This document shows positions 43,901 to 53,247 of a stretch of DNA of 64,000 nt, one piece after another; position 1 is the stretch's first letter, and every line of letters begins with the position of its first letter. The notes beneath the pieces are model-generated. The model saw only the letters and a program-made list of their open reading frames with translations, did not search any database and was not told where the DNA came from. The DNA is from CAIZGX01 sp964430305 (GTDB lineage: Bacteria > Bacteroidota > Bacteroidia > Flavobacteriales_D > Sanyastnellaceae): NCBI GenBank assembly GCA_964430305.1, contig CAYSEX010000001.1:60290-124289 (forward strand), in the 5' to 3' direction. The position numbers were made by a program, and so were the translations under genes.

Positions 43901-44825
43901 TTGGACTGGCACAGAGCCGATATCGGCAAATGGGACTATTGACCCTTCAGTGCTTGGTGCTGGAACGTTTTCATTTGATTACAACATTGATAACAATGGC
44001 TGTCTTTCTTCGGACAACATTACTATTGTAGTAAACCCACTGCCCATTCCTAGTTTTACCGTAGGTTCAACAGGCGGGTGCGCACCAGTAACAACTTCTT
44101 TCACAAACACATCAAACCCACTTGGTTCAATAGCGGTTTGGTCTGTAGATGGCAATCCAGTTGGGAATGGAAATTCATTGTCTTATACATTTGATGGAAA
44201 TTCTTGTTTTGATATTGGTTTATTAATTACTGATGGAAACGGTTGTTCTGCTTACACACAAACTTTAGATGCAGTATGCACGGTCACGAATCCAAATGCA
44301 TCATTCACCTGGGAACCTGTTGAACCCGCTCCAGGAGGAATAGTGACCTTTTCAAATCTTTCATTAGGTGGAGTAACCTATACATGGGACATTAATGGTG
44401 TTACATATAATTCGGAAGATTTAATATTTAACGTGCCCTCAAACTTTGAAGATAACTTCTTAGTTTGTCTAGATGTTGTTGGTCTTGGAGGATGCATGGA
44501 CGCGCAATGTTATACGGTATCGTTGGATCAGGAAGAGTTTATTTACATTCCAAATTCGTTTACACCAGACAATGATGGGGTGAATGATGTGTTTGGTCCC
44601 TCAATAACCAAATATGTGGAAGGAGCGCCTTATTCATTTAAAATATTTGACCGTTGGGGAGATGTCATATTTGAAACGAACGATCCAAAAAAAGTGTGGA
44701 TTGGAAATGTGCATGACGGAGAACATTGGGCAGAGCCAGATGCATACATCTATGAGGTTGTTGTGACACTAACACCAGAGACAAATGCTGAGAGATTTGT
44801 TGGAGCGGTGATTCTTCTTCGTTAA
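40929..44825 (+). CDS. giant secreted repeat protein with T9SS type B sorting domain
   Basis: The 1298-residue product begins MKKNLHQPVIICIVIL with a signal peptide ending SQAQAQ. An N-terminal domain (about 27-160) is shared with the convergent protein at 44822-46798. Ig-like segments rich in Thr, Asn and Gly follow. Residues about 510-1035 contain six copies of a repeat of about 70 residues (consensus ATITxxGPxC...GGTWSGTGI). A PKD-like stretch then leads to a type B sorting domain (IPNSFTPDNDGVND, FDRWGDVIFET, ending AVILLR). It is probably a surface adhesin exported by T9SS. An upstream start at 40791 is rejected because it would overlap the phosphatase gene and lack a signal peptide. Confidence 0.9.
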   Translation: MKKNLHQPVIICIVILMSMLVFSQAQAQLSSNCLGAVPICSGTTFTYNAPTGIGSAAPGNNYGCLGGQPNPSWFVLQVGTAGAISINQTGPCDQDFALWGPFTSVAAGCGNLGAPIQCSFTTAANNSFTINGTAGQFYILLVTNWGGCTGSVSISEAAGGGSLSCAPFCNVTASNTGPYCSGATITLNASNAGANYTYTWTGPNGFSATGQSVTIPSSTTANAGLYTVTATGAATCTGTTNVVVNQSPIINPTSNSPVCLGSPLTLNSGTTGGIVAWQGPPGSNYAALGATPTIASATALHNGNFTVTVLQNGCSASATLPVTVVTPPSANVSGFYTLCAGQQVPAQNFTSTPAGATFNWTNTAPGIGLPASGSGNIPAFNATNNTNAMLIGVIGVTPVLNNCSGTTGYINVIVNPTPGMSTPASNIYCDGASVPAMVWTVNPANATVAWSNDNTNTGLAASGTANIPTFVATNSELSQIVSTVTATPTLGTCSGTPISYTITVAGVGDATITDIGPLCSDAGIQTLVAVDSTGTWSGPGIVDPVNGLFDPLIAGAGPHTINYSIPGQCGSADGTQILVVNVPIVNAGLDFDICEGLDTLMTGSFTNSNTGSETFFWTPSTNLNGSLTLTPTYTANSSQTYTLTVVSGACSSTDDVTVTVIPQSNATITDIAALCQDDAALNLTAANSGGTWAGTGIVDPILGTFDPTGLAPNTYNVTYSIGGFCPSQDDTDITVNEVFDGTITPAGPFCQVDLPQILTAATPGGTWSGTGVVNASTGSFGSPSLAGSTYTITYTTPGLCPRDFTADVVVNENFDATITAVNPVCNNAAPFNLTAADVGGTWSGNGITNATTGTFDPSGLVPGPYTVNYDISGPCPASATLDIEVLDVPDGTITPAGPFCQTDLPQTLSAATTGGIWSGTGITSAANGTFGSTNTAAGNYTINYATAGQCTQTFTTNITVIANLDATISNAGPFCIDEPPYTLQAASPNGVWTGTEPISANGTIDPSVLGAGTFSFDYNIDNNGCLSSDNITIVVNPLPIPSFTVGSTGGCAPVTTSFTNTSNPLGSIAVWSVDGNPVGNGNSLSYTFDGNSCFDIGLLITDGNGCSAYTQTLDAVCTVTNPNASFTWEPVEPAPGGIVTFSNLSLGGVTYTWDINGVTYNSEDLIFNVPSNFEDNFLVCLDVVGLGGCMDAQCYTVSLDQEEFIYIPNSFTPDNDGVNDVFGPSITKYVEGAPYSFKIFDRWGDVIFETNDPKKVWIGNVHDGEHWAEPDAYIYEVVVTLTPETNAERFVGAVILLR
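42456..44033 (+). repeat. six protein-coding repeats in the giant adhesin
   Basis: Six units of about 70 codons start with A/G-T-I-(T/S), with a Cys near position 12, GGTWSGTGI or similar in the middle, and end with a Cys and a beta strand. One unrelated segment of about 85 codons separates units 1 and 2. The copies are diverged in DNA, so recombination between them is less likely than with identical repeats. Confidence 0.85.
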
Positions 44826-46798
44826 CGAAGAAGAACAATATGACCGCTTAATTCTTGAGCAGACCCGTTGTTAAATTTAACCTTAACAGAATACGCATAT
44901 ATACCATCGGGGCAGAAATAATCGCCGTCTTTTGTATTTCCGACCCATGGTTTTTCTGATTTGGTCTCGAAAATAAGATCACCCCAGCGTGAAAAAACAG
45001 CAACTTCAAAGCTGCTAGCGTTGTTGAAAGATGGAAACCAATAATCATTAATACCATCTCCGTTGGGTGTAAAGCTGTTGGGAACAAAAACATAATTGTC
45101 ACAATCGACAAATTCCATACTCCAAAATTTAGATATGGTCTCACATGAGTTTGAGGTTGTAACTTGATAAACCCCAGTTTCATAGAAAACATGTGTGGGC
45201 GAATCAGAGCCATCAAACCAAACAATATTCTGCACTCCATTTGATATCGCAGAAAGCGTAATTGTGTCTCCGAAGCAATAGGTGTATTCGTCTAGAATCG
45301 GAATGTTTAAAGGTTCAATATAGGCAATCAGTAGTGTATCACTTGTATTGCAAACGCCATCTGAAAAGCTTGCTATAAGCTCTTGAGGTTGAGTAACAGT
45401 ATATGAGTCTGAGGTTGTTAGGCCATTCCAACTATATGGAATTGGAGTTGAAATAACAAGGGATTCATTTGGACAAAGAATTGTATCATTTCCTAAATTA
45501 ATGGTAGGTTGTATTGAGACGTTGATATAAACACTATCTAAAATATCGCAACCCAAGTAGGTATAAACAGCATGAACCATTTCGCTCGATTGGACAAGGT
45601 AAGATGTTGACGTGAATGCATTTTCCCACAAAACAGGAACGTTTGATACAACAGAATAGTCAGGGACACTGCAGACGGTAGTATCGTTTCCCAATGACCA
45701 ATTAGGTAGGCTCTGAACACTGACAGAAACAACATCACTTGTAAAACACCCATTCAATTCTGCTGTCACTTGATAATTACCTGCAGCTCCTACTTCGTAT
45801 TGCGCTGTTGTTGGCCCATTTGTCCAAACCAACGTAGTATAACTGCCAGTTGCCTCTAGAACGGTTGTTTCACCTGGGCATATTACAACATCGGGTCCGG
45901 CGTTGATTGAAACTGAGGTTGGAGAAATGATAAAATCAAAAGTTCCCGTAACGGCATTTCCACAAGGGTCATTTACAAACCCTGCTAAATCTGGAAAGTT
46001 AAGCGTATATGAGCCCGCGGGAAGTATGCCAATGGAGGGAATAATTGTTATTACAGAGTTTCCTGGTGAGTTTGGATTCACCGTGTTTACGCTGCTGATG
46101 GTTACATTTCCATTTGGCCCTGTTAAAATGAAATCTCCGGCTTGAATGGAGCTGGTAACTAAATTTTCTGAAAATTCAATAACAACACCTGGTTCCGTGC
46201 AGTCTGAAGATACGTTGAGCACTGTAGGAGCGATATTGTCATACAATGATGCTGAGGAGTTTGAGAAATCAACGGTGTATCCACCTGTGCTGTTTGACCA
46301 ATTCATGACTACGAGAGCATATGTTTCTCCTGCTATCACATTTAGATCTCCATTAAATGCAGGTCCGTTTAAATCGCCAGGCCCGTTGGAATTTCCGCTC
46401 CCACCGTTTGCTGTGGAAATTCCTGTGGGCCCAGAGTTCGTAAATAATCCGTAAGAATTGCAACTCACTTCTGGCGAGGTGCCATTTAAAATTCCTGAAC
46501 ACCCGTTTTGTGTAATGTTGAATAAACCCCAGTCGTAATCATCGTTGAAATTTGATGGAGAAAGAATAAAACCCATGGTGCCGGTTTCAACCACTGTGAA
46601 TGTATACCATAAGCTGCTAACTTCTAGCCCATTATTGCATGCTCCGGTGGGCTCATAGACAAGACCCGTAGAAGAGGTGGCAAATGTTTCTGTGTATAAA
46701 TCACCACAGAGTTGAACGGCACCATTGCAGTCGCTAACTGACTGAGCGAGGCAGTTGTTGAGACATAGAATTGCAATTATGAAAGACCAAAGACGCAT
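44822..46798 (-). CDS. secreted protein with T9SS type B sorting domain
   Basis: The 658-residue protein has a signal peptide (about 1-18, ending NNCLAQ). Its N-terminal domain (SDCNGAVQLCGDLY to about residue 180; SSLWYTFTV, DYDWGLFN) resembles that of the convergent giant protein. An Ig-like domain (about 185-290, starting APTVLNVSSDC), several short NDT-type beta units (SLGNDTTVC, NLGNDTILC) and a type B sorting domain (NSFTPNGDGINDYWFP; FSRWGDLIFET; ending HIVLLR) follow. It is expected on the surface or in the medium. The last 4 bases overlap the convergent gene. Confidence 0.9.
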   Translation of the reverse strand: MRLWSFIIAILCLNNCLAQSVSDCNGAVQLCGDLYTETFATSSTGLVYEPTGACNNGLEVSSLWYTFTVVETGTMGFILSPSNFNDDYDWGLFNITQNGCSGILNGTSPEVSCNSYGLFTNSGPTGISTANGGSGNSNGPGDLNGPAFNGDLNVIAGETYALVVMNWSNSTGGYTVDFSNSSASLYDNIAPTVLNVSSDCTEPGVVIEFSENLVTSSIQAGDFILTGPNGNVTISSVNTVNPNSPGNSVITIIPSIGILPAGSYTLNFPDLAGFVNDPCGNAVTGTFDFIISPTSVSINAGPDVVICPGETTVLEATGSYTTLVWTNGPTTAQYEVGAAGNYQVTAELNGCFTSDVVSVSVQSLPNWSLGNDTTVCSVPDYSVVSNVPVLWENAFTSTSYLVQSSEMVHAVYTYLGCDILDSVYINVSIQPTINLGNDTILCPNESLVISTPIPYSWNGLTTSDSYTVTQPQELIASFSDGVCNTSDTLLIAYIEPLNIPILDEYTYCFGDTITLSAISNGVQNIVWFDGSDSPTHVFYETGVYQVTTSNSCETISKFWSMEFVDCDNYVFVPNSFTPNGDGINDYWFPSFNNASSFEVAVFSRWGDLIFETKSEKPWVGNTKDGDYFCPDGIYAYSVKVKFNNGSAQELSGHIVLLR

Positions 46799-46877
46799 GA
46801 ATAATATTGTGGTAGCACAATGTACAAAAAAACTTGTAGGTTATACTTTAATTTGCTAATTTTCAGCAACTAAACCT

Positions 46878-49205
46878 ATGAATAAGACTACACCTTTTTT
46901 AGCGATCTTCTTTTTTTGCTGCACATATTCTCAGGGACAATTCTATGAGTCTTTTAATTTAGCCACCTCGTCGACTAATTTATTCAATGACGGGGAGGAA
47001 ATTCCAAGTCTAAGAACTGAAAAAACAGAAACAAGACATTTTCAAAACGGCAAAGTTGTTATCAAAAACAGTTCACATCCCATTCACTTTTTAAAAAACG
47101 GTCATTGGGAAAAAATAAATTTGAACGCTACAAGACTTGAAAAAGGGAATCTTTATTCCAATCAAGCACATCCAATATTCATTGATGAATCAGGAAAAAT
47201 AACATTTGATGTTGATTCAAAAAACGCATTTCAATACATACCGGCTTTAAGCAAAAGCGCGGAATTAAAGTACACCTCCGAAGCCACGTATATTCTCGAG
47301 TCTGCCGGGGGAAGCCAAAAGATTCAAATTAAAGAAAATGCGGCGAAGAGTTCTTTTTTTATTCCAGAAATGCCTGAGGAACTTAGTGAAGATGTTTTTT
47401 TAAAGGAGCAATATCTTTTACCGGAAGGGGCTAAAATTGAGTTTGCAACGGGGCGAGGAAAATTGGAGGGAGAGATGTGGTATGGCGCTTTAATCATTTC
47501 AGGTTTAAATGGTGAATGTATAGGTACAATTGGTGGAGCAATATGCATTGACGCAGCGAATAAATTTAATCTTGCGGGATATCACATAAGCAGAGATGAA
47601 AATGTTTGGACTGTAACAACCGTGGTTCAGCGCGATTGGTTATTTGAAGAAGAAAGAACATTCCCGGTTGAGGTTGACCCCTTGATTACCGGCCCAACGT
47701 CTCTTTGGTCAAACGGATACATGCCCTCTTGTTATATGCCAAACTACAATGTTGACAGTATGCTTGTTACTATACCAGGAGGTATAACCGTAACTGGCCT
47801 CTTGGTTGGTGCAAGTTATTATGCGGATCCTTTTACTTCAGCTTGGATGTCAGATGGATCAATGTATTTCAGCACAAGTTGTGGCCAAACAGAAGAGTTT
47901 ACAGTCACAGGAGCAAACGCAAGTTTGGCCGGCACGGCATATTTAGAAAACTATGATATGCGAAACCCTCTCATGTGTTGCTATTCGCCGACCTGTTCAG
48001 ACCAAAGTTTTTATTTGCGTATGCACTTGGGCCGGTCGTATGTCAATGACGGGTGCAATACAAATTATATATATTATGACATGTTTACCCAATGGCCTTT
48101 TGTTGCTTATGTTGAAGGGCACACGATAGAATCTTATGGCTCACAGTGGACAGTGCCTACAGCGGTGAAGTGTACAAATGACTGTAGCGTAACGGGCACC
48201 GTGAGAATGCGATATGGGGTTCCGCCTTATACCATAACGCATCCATGGATGCAGGGTAGTGTTGTGGTTGGAAATCCAGAACCTTGTGATTTGGGTAATA
48301 CAGCTAAACAAATTGAATTAACAATTCCCAATTGTCCAGAATTATGTAACACGTCTCCCACTCTTTCAATACCGTCTCCCACTGTTGTAGACGCGTGTGG
48401 AAATATTATTTCGGGAATGCAGGCAGCAGTCTTAAATAGAAAACCAGCGCCGAACATTCAAGTTGACCCACTTAACCTTGTTGTATGTAACAATGAGTCT
48501 TATGACATTAATCTTTCTTCTTGTCTATCTAACGCAACAATCACGTGGGGTGGTAATGGAAACGTTTCGTTCGGTTCTTTTACAGATCAATTCTTTGTTT
48601 CAGATACAGTGCCCGTTGGAGTTTCTTATAATGCATTTGCAGAATTGAATGGCTGCTATTCCGACACGGCTTCTTTTGTTGTGCAAGTGTTGCCAACTCC
48701 TCAAGCGAGTTTCGTTATGTCACAGAACCCCGTGGTTGCAAGTCAATTGGAAATTTTTACAGATGGGTCGATCGGATTTGGTTCGAATATATCCGAAGTG
48801 AATTGGAATTTCGGCGACGGTGAGCAGTCGTCTGGATTTGTTTGTGAGCACGTGTTTGATTTACCAGGCACATACACGGTGTGCGAAACAATTACTACAG
48901 AGTATAATTGTTCTTCTGAAACCTGTCAAGAGCTACTGGTTGTGCCAGCAACAATACAGCCCATGAATATTATTACTCCGAATGGAGATGGAAAAAATGA
49001 CTTCTTGACGTTTGACTTTATTGAGTTTTTCCCTGAGAATCACTTGATGATTTTTAATAGATGGGGAGGTTTGATTTATGAATCTCACGGATATTCGAAT
49101 ACTTGGAGCGGAGTTGGCCTTTCAGACGGAACCTATTACTATATTTTAGATTTGAAAAGTGATCAACGCCCAATAGAAAGTGACCTATTGATTAAGCGAG
49201 ATTAA
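46878..49205 (+). CDS. secreted PKD protein with T9SS type B sorting domain
   Basis: The 775-residue protein has a signal peptide (about 1-21). The first 270 residues are charged and beta-rich without a motif that I know. A cysteine-rich middle part follows (about 275-500). Near residues 610-690 a PKD domain has VNWNFGDGEQSSGF and ends LPGTYTVCETITTEY. The C-terminal type B sorting domain starts ITPNGDGKNDF and has FNRWGGLIYES, with the end LLIKRD. Function unknown; probably adhesive or structural. The next gene on the other strand begins at the adjacent base. Confidence 0.88.
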   Translation: MNKTTPFLAIFFFCCTYSQGQFYESFNLATSSTNLFNDGEEIPSLRTEKTETRHFQNGKVVIKNSSHPIHFLKNGHWEKINLNATRLEKGNLYSNQAHPIFIDESGKITFDVDSKNAFQYIPALSKSAELKYTSEATYILESAGGSQKIQIKENAAKSSFFIPEMPEELSEDVFLKEQYLLPEGAKIEFATGRGKLEGEMWYGALIISGLNGECIGTIGGAICIDAANKFNLAGYHISRDENVWTVTTVVQRDWLFEEERTFPVEVDPLITGPTSLWSNGYMPSCYMPNYNVDSMLVTIPGGITVTGLLVGASYYADPFTSAWMSDGSMYFSTSCGQTEEFTVTGANASLAGTAYLENYDMRNPLMCCYSPTCSDQSFYLRMHLGRSYVNDGCNTNYIYYDMFTQWPFVAYVEGHTIESYGSQWTVPTAVKCTNDCSVTGTVRMRYGVPPYTITHPWMQGSVVVGNPEPCDLGNTAKQIELTIPNCPELCNTSPTLSIPSPTVVDACGNIISGMQAAVLNRKPAPNIQVDPLNLVVCNNESYDINLSSCLSNATITWGGNGNVSFGSFTDQFFVSDTVPVGVSYNAFAELNGCYSDTASFVVQVLPTPQASFVMSQNPVVASQLEIFTDGSIGFGSNISEVNWNFGDGEQSSGFVCEHVFDLPGTYTVCETITTEYNCSSETCQELLVVPATIQPMNIITPNGDGKNDFLTFDFIEFFPENHLMIFNRWGGLIYESHGYSNTWSGVGLSDGTYYYILDLKSDQRPIESDLLIKRD

Positions 49206-49460
49206 TCACTTCATACACCCTTCAAGACTTTTCCAATAAGCATCAACTTTTTGTTGATTGGCAGCCTCGTTTTCAAGTGTAGAGTTGTATTGATCTGGTT
49301 CCGGAAAAGTTTCCATTGTTTTTTGAAGAAAACAATTGCAATCATATAATTCTGCATCGCACTTGTCGGTGATGGTTTTTTTTCTCTCATCTGTCCACCC
49401 TCCACATGAGGCGAGTGTAAGAATAGATAAGCAACAGAATACGGTGAAGAAACTTTTCAT
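49206..49460 (-). CDS. small cysteine-rich lipoprotein
   Basis: The 84-residue product has a lipoprotein signal (LTLASCGG, Cys19). Four more cysteines lie in the mature part (CDAELYDCNCF and the final CMK), suggesting disulfide bonds in the periplasm. The family is unknown to me. It lies directly against the end of the convergent T9SS type B gene, with no spacing. Confidence 0.65.
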   Translation of the reverse strand: MKSFFTVFCCLSILTLASCGGWTDERKKTITDKCDAELYDCNCFLQKTMETFPEPDQYNSTLENEAANQQKVDAYWKSLEGCMK

Positions 49461-49511
49461 ATTTGATGTTTTGAAACTTGTCCACTAATTTAGTCACAAA
49501 CTGAAAAGAAC

Positions 49512-50069
49512 ATGAAAAAAATTATTGTATTAATGACGTGCATTGTTTTAAGCGGATTAGCTTTCTCACAGCGCACAGCGGGCGGAGTTACTTTCACCCC
49601 TAAAACGTATATGCAGTCGCATAATTTGGTGTTTAACGGTTGTGGTTTGAGAGAGAAATACACTATTGATCTGTATGCTGCTGCTCTGTATTTGCCTCGA
49701 CCAAGCGTAGATGCCAACAAAATTATAGGAGATGATGCCCCAATGTGCATGGAAATACATATCATTTCAGATCGCGTAACGAGGCAGATTTTCACAGAAA
49801 CTGTAAACGAAGGGTTTCAAAACGCAAGTCATGGAAAAGCTACAGACGCTGAAAGAAAGCAATTTATGGGTGCATTCAAAGATGAGTTTAAAATAGGTGA
49901 TGTTATTCGTTTGGAATATGTTCCAGGCAGTGGCACCCTCGCAGTAAAAAATGGTCAATGGCTTGGAAATGTGCCTGGCTTGGAGTTTAAGAAAGCGCTA
50001 TTTTCAATTTGGCTAGGTAACAAACCTGCAGACTCATCTCTGAAAGAGGCATTGCTCGGAAAATTATAG
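49512..50069 (+). CDS. secreted chalcone isomerase-like protein
   Basis: The 185-residue protein has a signal peptide (about 1-19, ending GLAFSQ). The mature part matches bacterial chalcone isomerase-like proteins (PF16036): GCGLREKYTIDLYAAALYLP, then TETVNEGFQNAS and a late LEFKKALFSIWLGNKPAD. Plant enzymes of this fold cyclise chalcones, but bacterial periplasmic members have unknown roles and are not expected to act in flavonoid synthesis. A strong terminator follows. Confidence 0.85.
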   Translation: MKKIIVLMTCIVLSGLAFSQRTAGGVTFTPKTYMQSHNLVFNGCGLREKYTIDLYAAALYLPRPSVDANKIIGDDAPMCMEIHIISDRVTRQIFTETVNEGFQNASHGKATDAERKQFMGAFKDEFKIGDVIRLEYVPGSGTLAVKNGQWLGNVPGLEFKKALFSIWLGNKPADSSLKEALLGKL

Positions 50070-50073
50070 AATG

Positions 50074-50099
50074 AAAAAGGGGGCGCCAGCCCCCTTTTT
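50074..50099. terminator. bidirectional terminator
   Basis: AAAAAGGGGGC (50074-50084) pairs perfectly with GCCCCCTTTTT (50089-50099) around a four-base loop. It lies between the convergent chalcone isomerase-like gene and the BNR-repeat gene. Confidence 0.93.
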
Positions 50100-50114
50100 A
50101 TTTTGATAATCTTT

Positions 50115-51947
50115 TTATTTTTTAATCAGCTGTGAACTCCACACTGCTTTATCCGTAACGAAAGAAACTTGGTATAGACCACTAGCTAGGTTTGAAACAT
50201 TACAAGAGAATTTGTTCATGTTGCTGATGAACATGGTTTGAACAAGTTGGCCATAAACATTGTAAATATTTAGGTTTCCTGTAGCTTCTTGTGGCAAGTT
50301 GATTTGAACATTTTCAGTTGTAGGATTCGGGAATATTGAAAGGTCATTTTCTAGTTCAGACTCTTCAACGTTCACGAGGTCAAGCGAAACACAAACATAA
50401 ATTTGATCATTATCAGTCACCGGATCTGCAGCATCTTCTGGTTGTACGTGAATACCTGGTTCGAAATCGCGTTGAACAATCAAGTGTATTTTATCTCCGT
50501 ATGCATCAGGGGCCATGGAGGCATAAACATATTCATATCCATCTTCTGCAATATCTGGGGTAATGTCAGAGGGAGCGGTCCAAGTTGCACCACCATCGTC
50601 AGATTTTACCGCGTAGATATGCCTTAAGTATTCTGCGCCATTGTAATAGGCTTCATTCACGGCTTGAAATGAACAGAAGATAGTTCCGTCGGCAGCCTCA
50701 GCCAACTGCGGGTGTGAGGCGGTTCCACTATTTCCATATTGACCCACTTCTGTAATTCCCGCTGGAATTGCCGGGTCTATGTCAATTGAGGTTCCAATTT
50801 CCAAAACTTCAGCTGCAGGATCAAGCATGTTTTCATTCCAGTATGCGATACTTCCTGCAAGTGGAAAGTAGCTGTATGAAGAATCAATTACCCCCAAATC
50901 GTCTGTGTAGAACATGGTTCCAAAAGCAGCGTGAATGGTACCCGTGGCATCGATGTACACGGCACCAGCACCGTCTGAAGATAAGATTGTATCTTGAATA
51001 CCATCTAATTCAATATCGGTTCCTAAATCAATTTCATAATTGTCAATTGGGAAATCCCAAATTATGCGTTGAGTCCAAGTTGTTCCATTGTCATCTGAAA
51101 TCCAAACGTAAGAATCTTGTAAATCCCCGAATGATGCAATGGCGATGCGATTTCCTCTTGCGTGAATGGCATATGTATCGGCAGAAAACCCGCTCACAAT
51201 AGAGGTGTCTTCATTCGGTAATAGAATTTCAGATAGATCCCAAGTTATTCCGCCATCTGTTGAACGGTTATAAAGAATTGGCCCTGTCATTCCATTGGTG
51301 TATGCCCCTGCATTAGGATCTGCTAAGCAAATCATATGGATTGAATTTCCATCAGCACCGCCTGCAACTGCTCTTGGCCAAAACATAGCGAAACCAGAAG
51401 CGTTAGGAACGGCAGACATTGTCCAATTTCCTGATCCAATCGCTGCTCTCGACCAAACTTTAATTCCGCCGGTTCCCGAGTGGTTCATAACAACCTCTCC
51501 TCCATTACCCAAGTGCATCAAAGATGACCAACCGGTTCTCATGCTTTCAATGCGTTGTGTAATATCGTCTTGCCAAACACCGGCTTGTCTGTAATTGTAA
51601 CCTGTACCCCTGTCAGGATATGTATCATTGGAGTTGGTAGCACTGAAGGTGAAGCATGCGGCTACGCCAGCATCGTCAGCAATAATTCTATTTTGAATAC
51701 TGTTGTTGGTTTGCAAATCATAGATTGAAGTTCCAACATACTCTTCAACTTGAGTAAGCATTTTAGCCTCAGAAGGCAAGTAAGGTGCCTTCACGGCACT
51801 AACATTGGACGAACCAACAATTTTTCCTGTGAAAGGATTTAGCTTGGCGGCCACTCTCTGATTCGAATGAAGATCAAACGAGAGGCCTTGGGCCATTACA
51901 GAAGACGTGAGGAGCACGCCTGAGATGATGGTGTAGATTTGTTTCAT
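50115..51947 (-). CDS. BNR/sialidase-like secreted protein with T9SS type A sorting domain
   Basis: The 610-residue protein has a signal peptide (about 1-19, ending SVMAQ). Residues about 100-510 contain Asp-box (BNR) motifs such as RSTDGGITWD, SDDNGTTWTQ and SDDGGATWTAP, which mark a six-bladed beta-propeller as in sialidases. I do not see the conserved Arg triad or FRIP motif clearly, so sialidase activity is unproven. The C-terminus (about 535-610; LSIFPNPTTENVQI, ASGLYQVSFV) is a type A sorting domain. It is expected to be secreted. Confidence 0.85.
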   Translation of the reverse strand: MKQIYTIISGVLLTSSVMAQGLSFDLHSNQRVAAKLNPFTGKIVGSSNVSAVKAPYLPSEAKMLTQVEEYVGTSIYDLQTNNSIQNRIIADDAGVAACFTFSATNSNDTYPDRGTGYNYRQAGVWQDDITQRIESMRTGWSSLMHLGNGGEVVMNHSGTGGIKVWSRAAIGSGNWTMSAVPNASGFAMFWPRAVAGGADGNSIHMICLADPNAGAYTNGMTGPILYNRSTDGGITWDLSEILLPNEDTSIVSGFSADTYAIHARGNRIAIASFGDLQDSYVWISDDNGTTWTQRIIWDFPIDNYEIDLGTDIELDGIQDTILSSDGAGAVYIDATGTIHAAFGTMFYTDDLGVIDSSYSYFPLAGSIAYWNENMLDPAAEVLEIGTSIDIDPAIPAGITEVGQYGNSGTASHPQLAEAADGTIFCSFQAVNEAYYNGAEYLRHIYAVKSDDGGATWTAPSDITPDIAEDGYEYVYASMAPDAYGDKIHLIVQRDFEPGIHVQPEDAADPVTDNDQIYVCVSLDLVNVEESELENDLSIFPNPTTENVQINLPQEATGNLNIYNVYGQLVQTMFISNMNKFSCNVSNLASGLYQVSFVTDKAVWSSQLIKK

Positions 51948-52006
51948 ATATAGTTAAGATTAAGCGAACCAATTTACAGAAAAAAGGTTTAATAATAAAA
52001 TTCAAA

Positions 52007-53242
52007 ATGAAAGCGGAAATAATTACCATTGGAGACGAACTTTTAATAGGGCAGACAATAAACACAAATGCGGCTTGGCTGGGTTCCGAATTAGCTAAAA
52101 TTGGAGTTAGGGTATCACACGCTTCTTGTATTTCAGATAAGGAAAAGGCCATATTGGACGCCCTTCAGACGGCTCAAGAAAGATCAGAGATTGTTATCAT
52201 AACAGGGGGGTTAGGTCCAACGAAAGACGATATAACGAAACATACATTGTGTAAATACTTTAGGACTGAGTTGGTACTTCATGAAGCTTCGTTGAATCGA
52301 GTAAAGGCATTTTTTGATCAACGTAAATTGCCTTTTTTAGAAACAAATAAGCAGCAGGCGATGGTTCCAGCTTCCTGTCTCGTGTTGGAAAATTTAGTAG
52401 GGACAGCCAACGGCATGCTTTTTCAAATGGCCAATGGTGGAATTTGTGTATCGCTACCTGGCGTTCCGTATGAGATGAAATTTTTAATGGAAACGTATGT
52501 GTTTGGTGAAATAAAGCAAAGATTTGAACTTCCCACAATAGTGCATAGAACCATATTAACACAAGGTGTTGGAGAAAGTTTTTTAGCTGAAACCATTCGA
52601 GATTGGGAAGATGAAATTCGCAATCAAGGTGTTGAACTTGCGTATTTGCCTTCCCCGGGTTCAGTGAAATTAAGATTATCTTGCTACAGCGAAGAGGCAC
52701 AACAAATAGTTGATGAAGCTGTAGTTAATTTGAAGTCATTAATTGGCGAATATATTTATGGCGAAGGAAATGTGAGTTTGGTTGAGGTTGTGGTTAACGC
52801 ATTAAAAAGTCGAAAAAAAACAATTTCAACTGCCGAGAGTTGCACCGGTGGGTTATTAGCACAGAAATTGACTGAGGTCAGTGGTTCTAGTGAAGTTTTT
52901 GAGGGGGGTATAGTAGCTTATCAAAATAAAGTTAAAGAAAAGGAACTGAATGTTTCATCTGCCGTAATATCAGAATTTGGAGTTGTAAGTGAAGAAACTG
53001 CAATGGCAATGGCTAAAGGTTGTAGGGAGAAGTTTGGAACCGATTTAGCACTTGCCACTACTGGTTGGGCTGGTCCTACCGGAGGAGACGAAAAACACGG
53101 TGTAGGAACTATATTTATTGCCCTTTCAAGCGAAAAGGGAGAGGTTGCACAGCAATTAAGTTTGGGAAAAAACAGAGACCGGAACCGAGACATGGCCACG
53201 CTTTATGCCTTAATGATGACATTTAAGCACCTTTCTCGTTAA
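52007..53242 (+). CDS. CinA family protein, nicotinamide-nucleotide amidohydrolase type
   Basis: The 411-residue protein has an N-terminal MoCF-like domain (about 1-170; ITIGDELLIGQTINTN, TGGLGPTKDD) and a C-terminal CinA domain (about 250-411; STAESCTGGLLAQKLT, TTGWAGPTGGDEKHGVGT). The latter often deamidates nicotinamide mononucleotide (PncC activity) in pyridine nucleotide recycling. The full two-domain form is present. It ends just before the rpmB promoter. Confidence 0.93.
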   Translation: MKAEIITIGDELLIGQTINTNAAWLGSELAKIGVRVSHASCISDKEKAILDALQTAQERSEIVIITGGLGPTKDDITKHTLCKYFRTELVLHEASLNRVKAFFDQRKLPFLETNKQQAMVPASCLVLENLVGTANGMLFQMANGGICVSLPGVPYEMKFLMETYVFGEIKQRFELPTIVHRTILTQGVGESFLAETIRDWEDEIRNQGVELAYLPSPGSVKLRLSCYSEEAQQIVDEAVVNLKSLIGEYIYGEGNVSLVEVVVNALKSRKKTISTAESCTGGLLAQKLTEVSGSSEVFEGGIVAYQNKVKEKELNVSSAVISEFGVVSEETAMAMAKGCREKFGTDLALATTGWAGPTGGDEKHGVGTIFIALSSEKGEVAQQLSLGKNRDRNRDMATLYALMMTFKHLSR

Positions 53243-53247
53243 AAAAC

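Noticed and set aside
42456..44033. Regular spaced repeats as a possible CRISPR array
   Set aside because: The units are about 210 bases, in frame, diverged and part of a continuous protein; no spacers or cas genes are present.
50768..51202. 144-codon open frame opposite the BNR gene
   Set aside because: It is antisense to a clear gene with signal peptide and sorting domain, and its translation has no recognisable domain.
52260..52700. 146-codon open frame opposite cinA
   Set aside because: It is a shadow of cinA on the other strand with no independent support.
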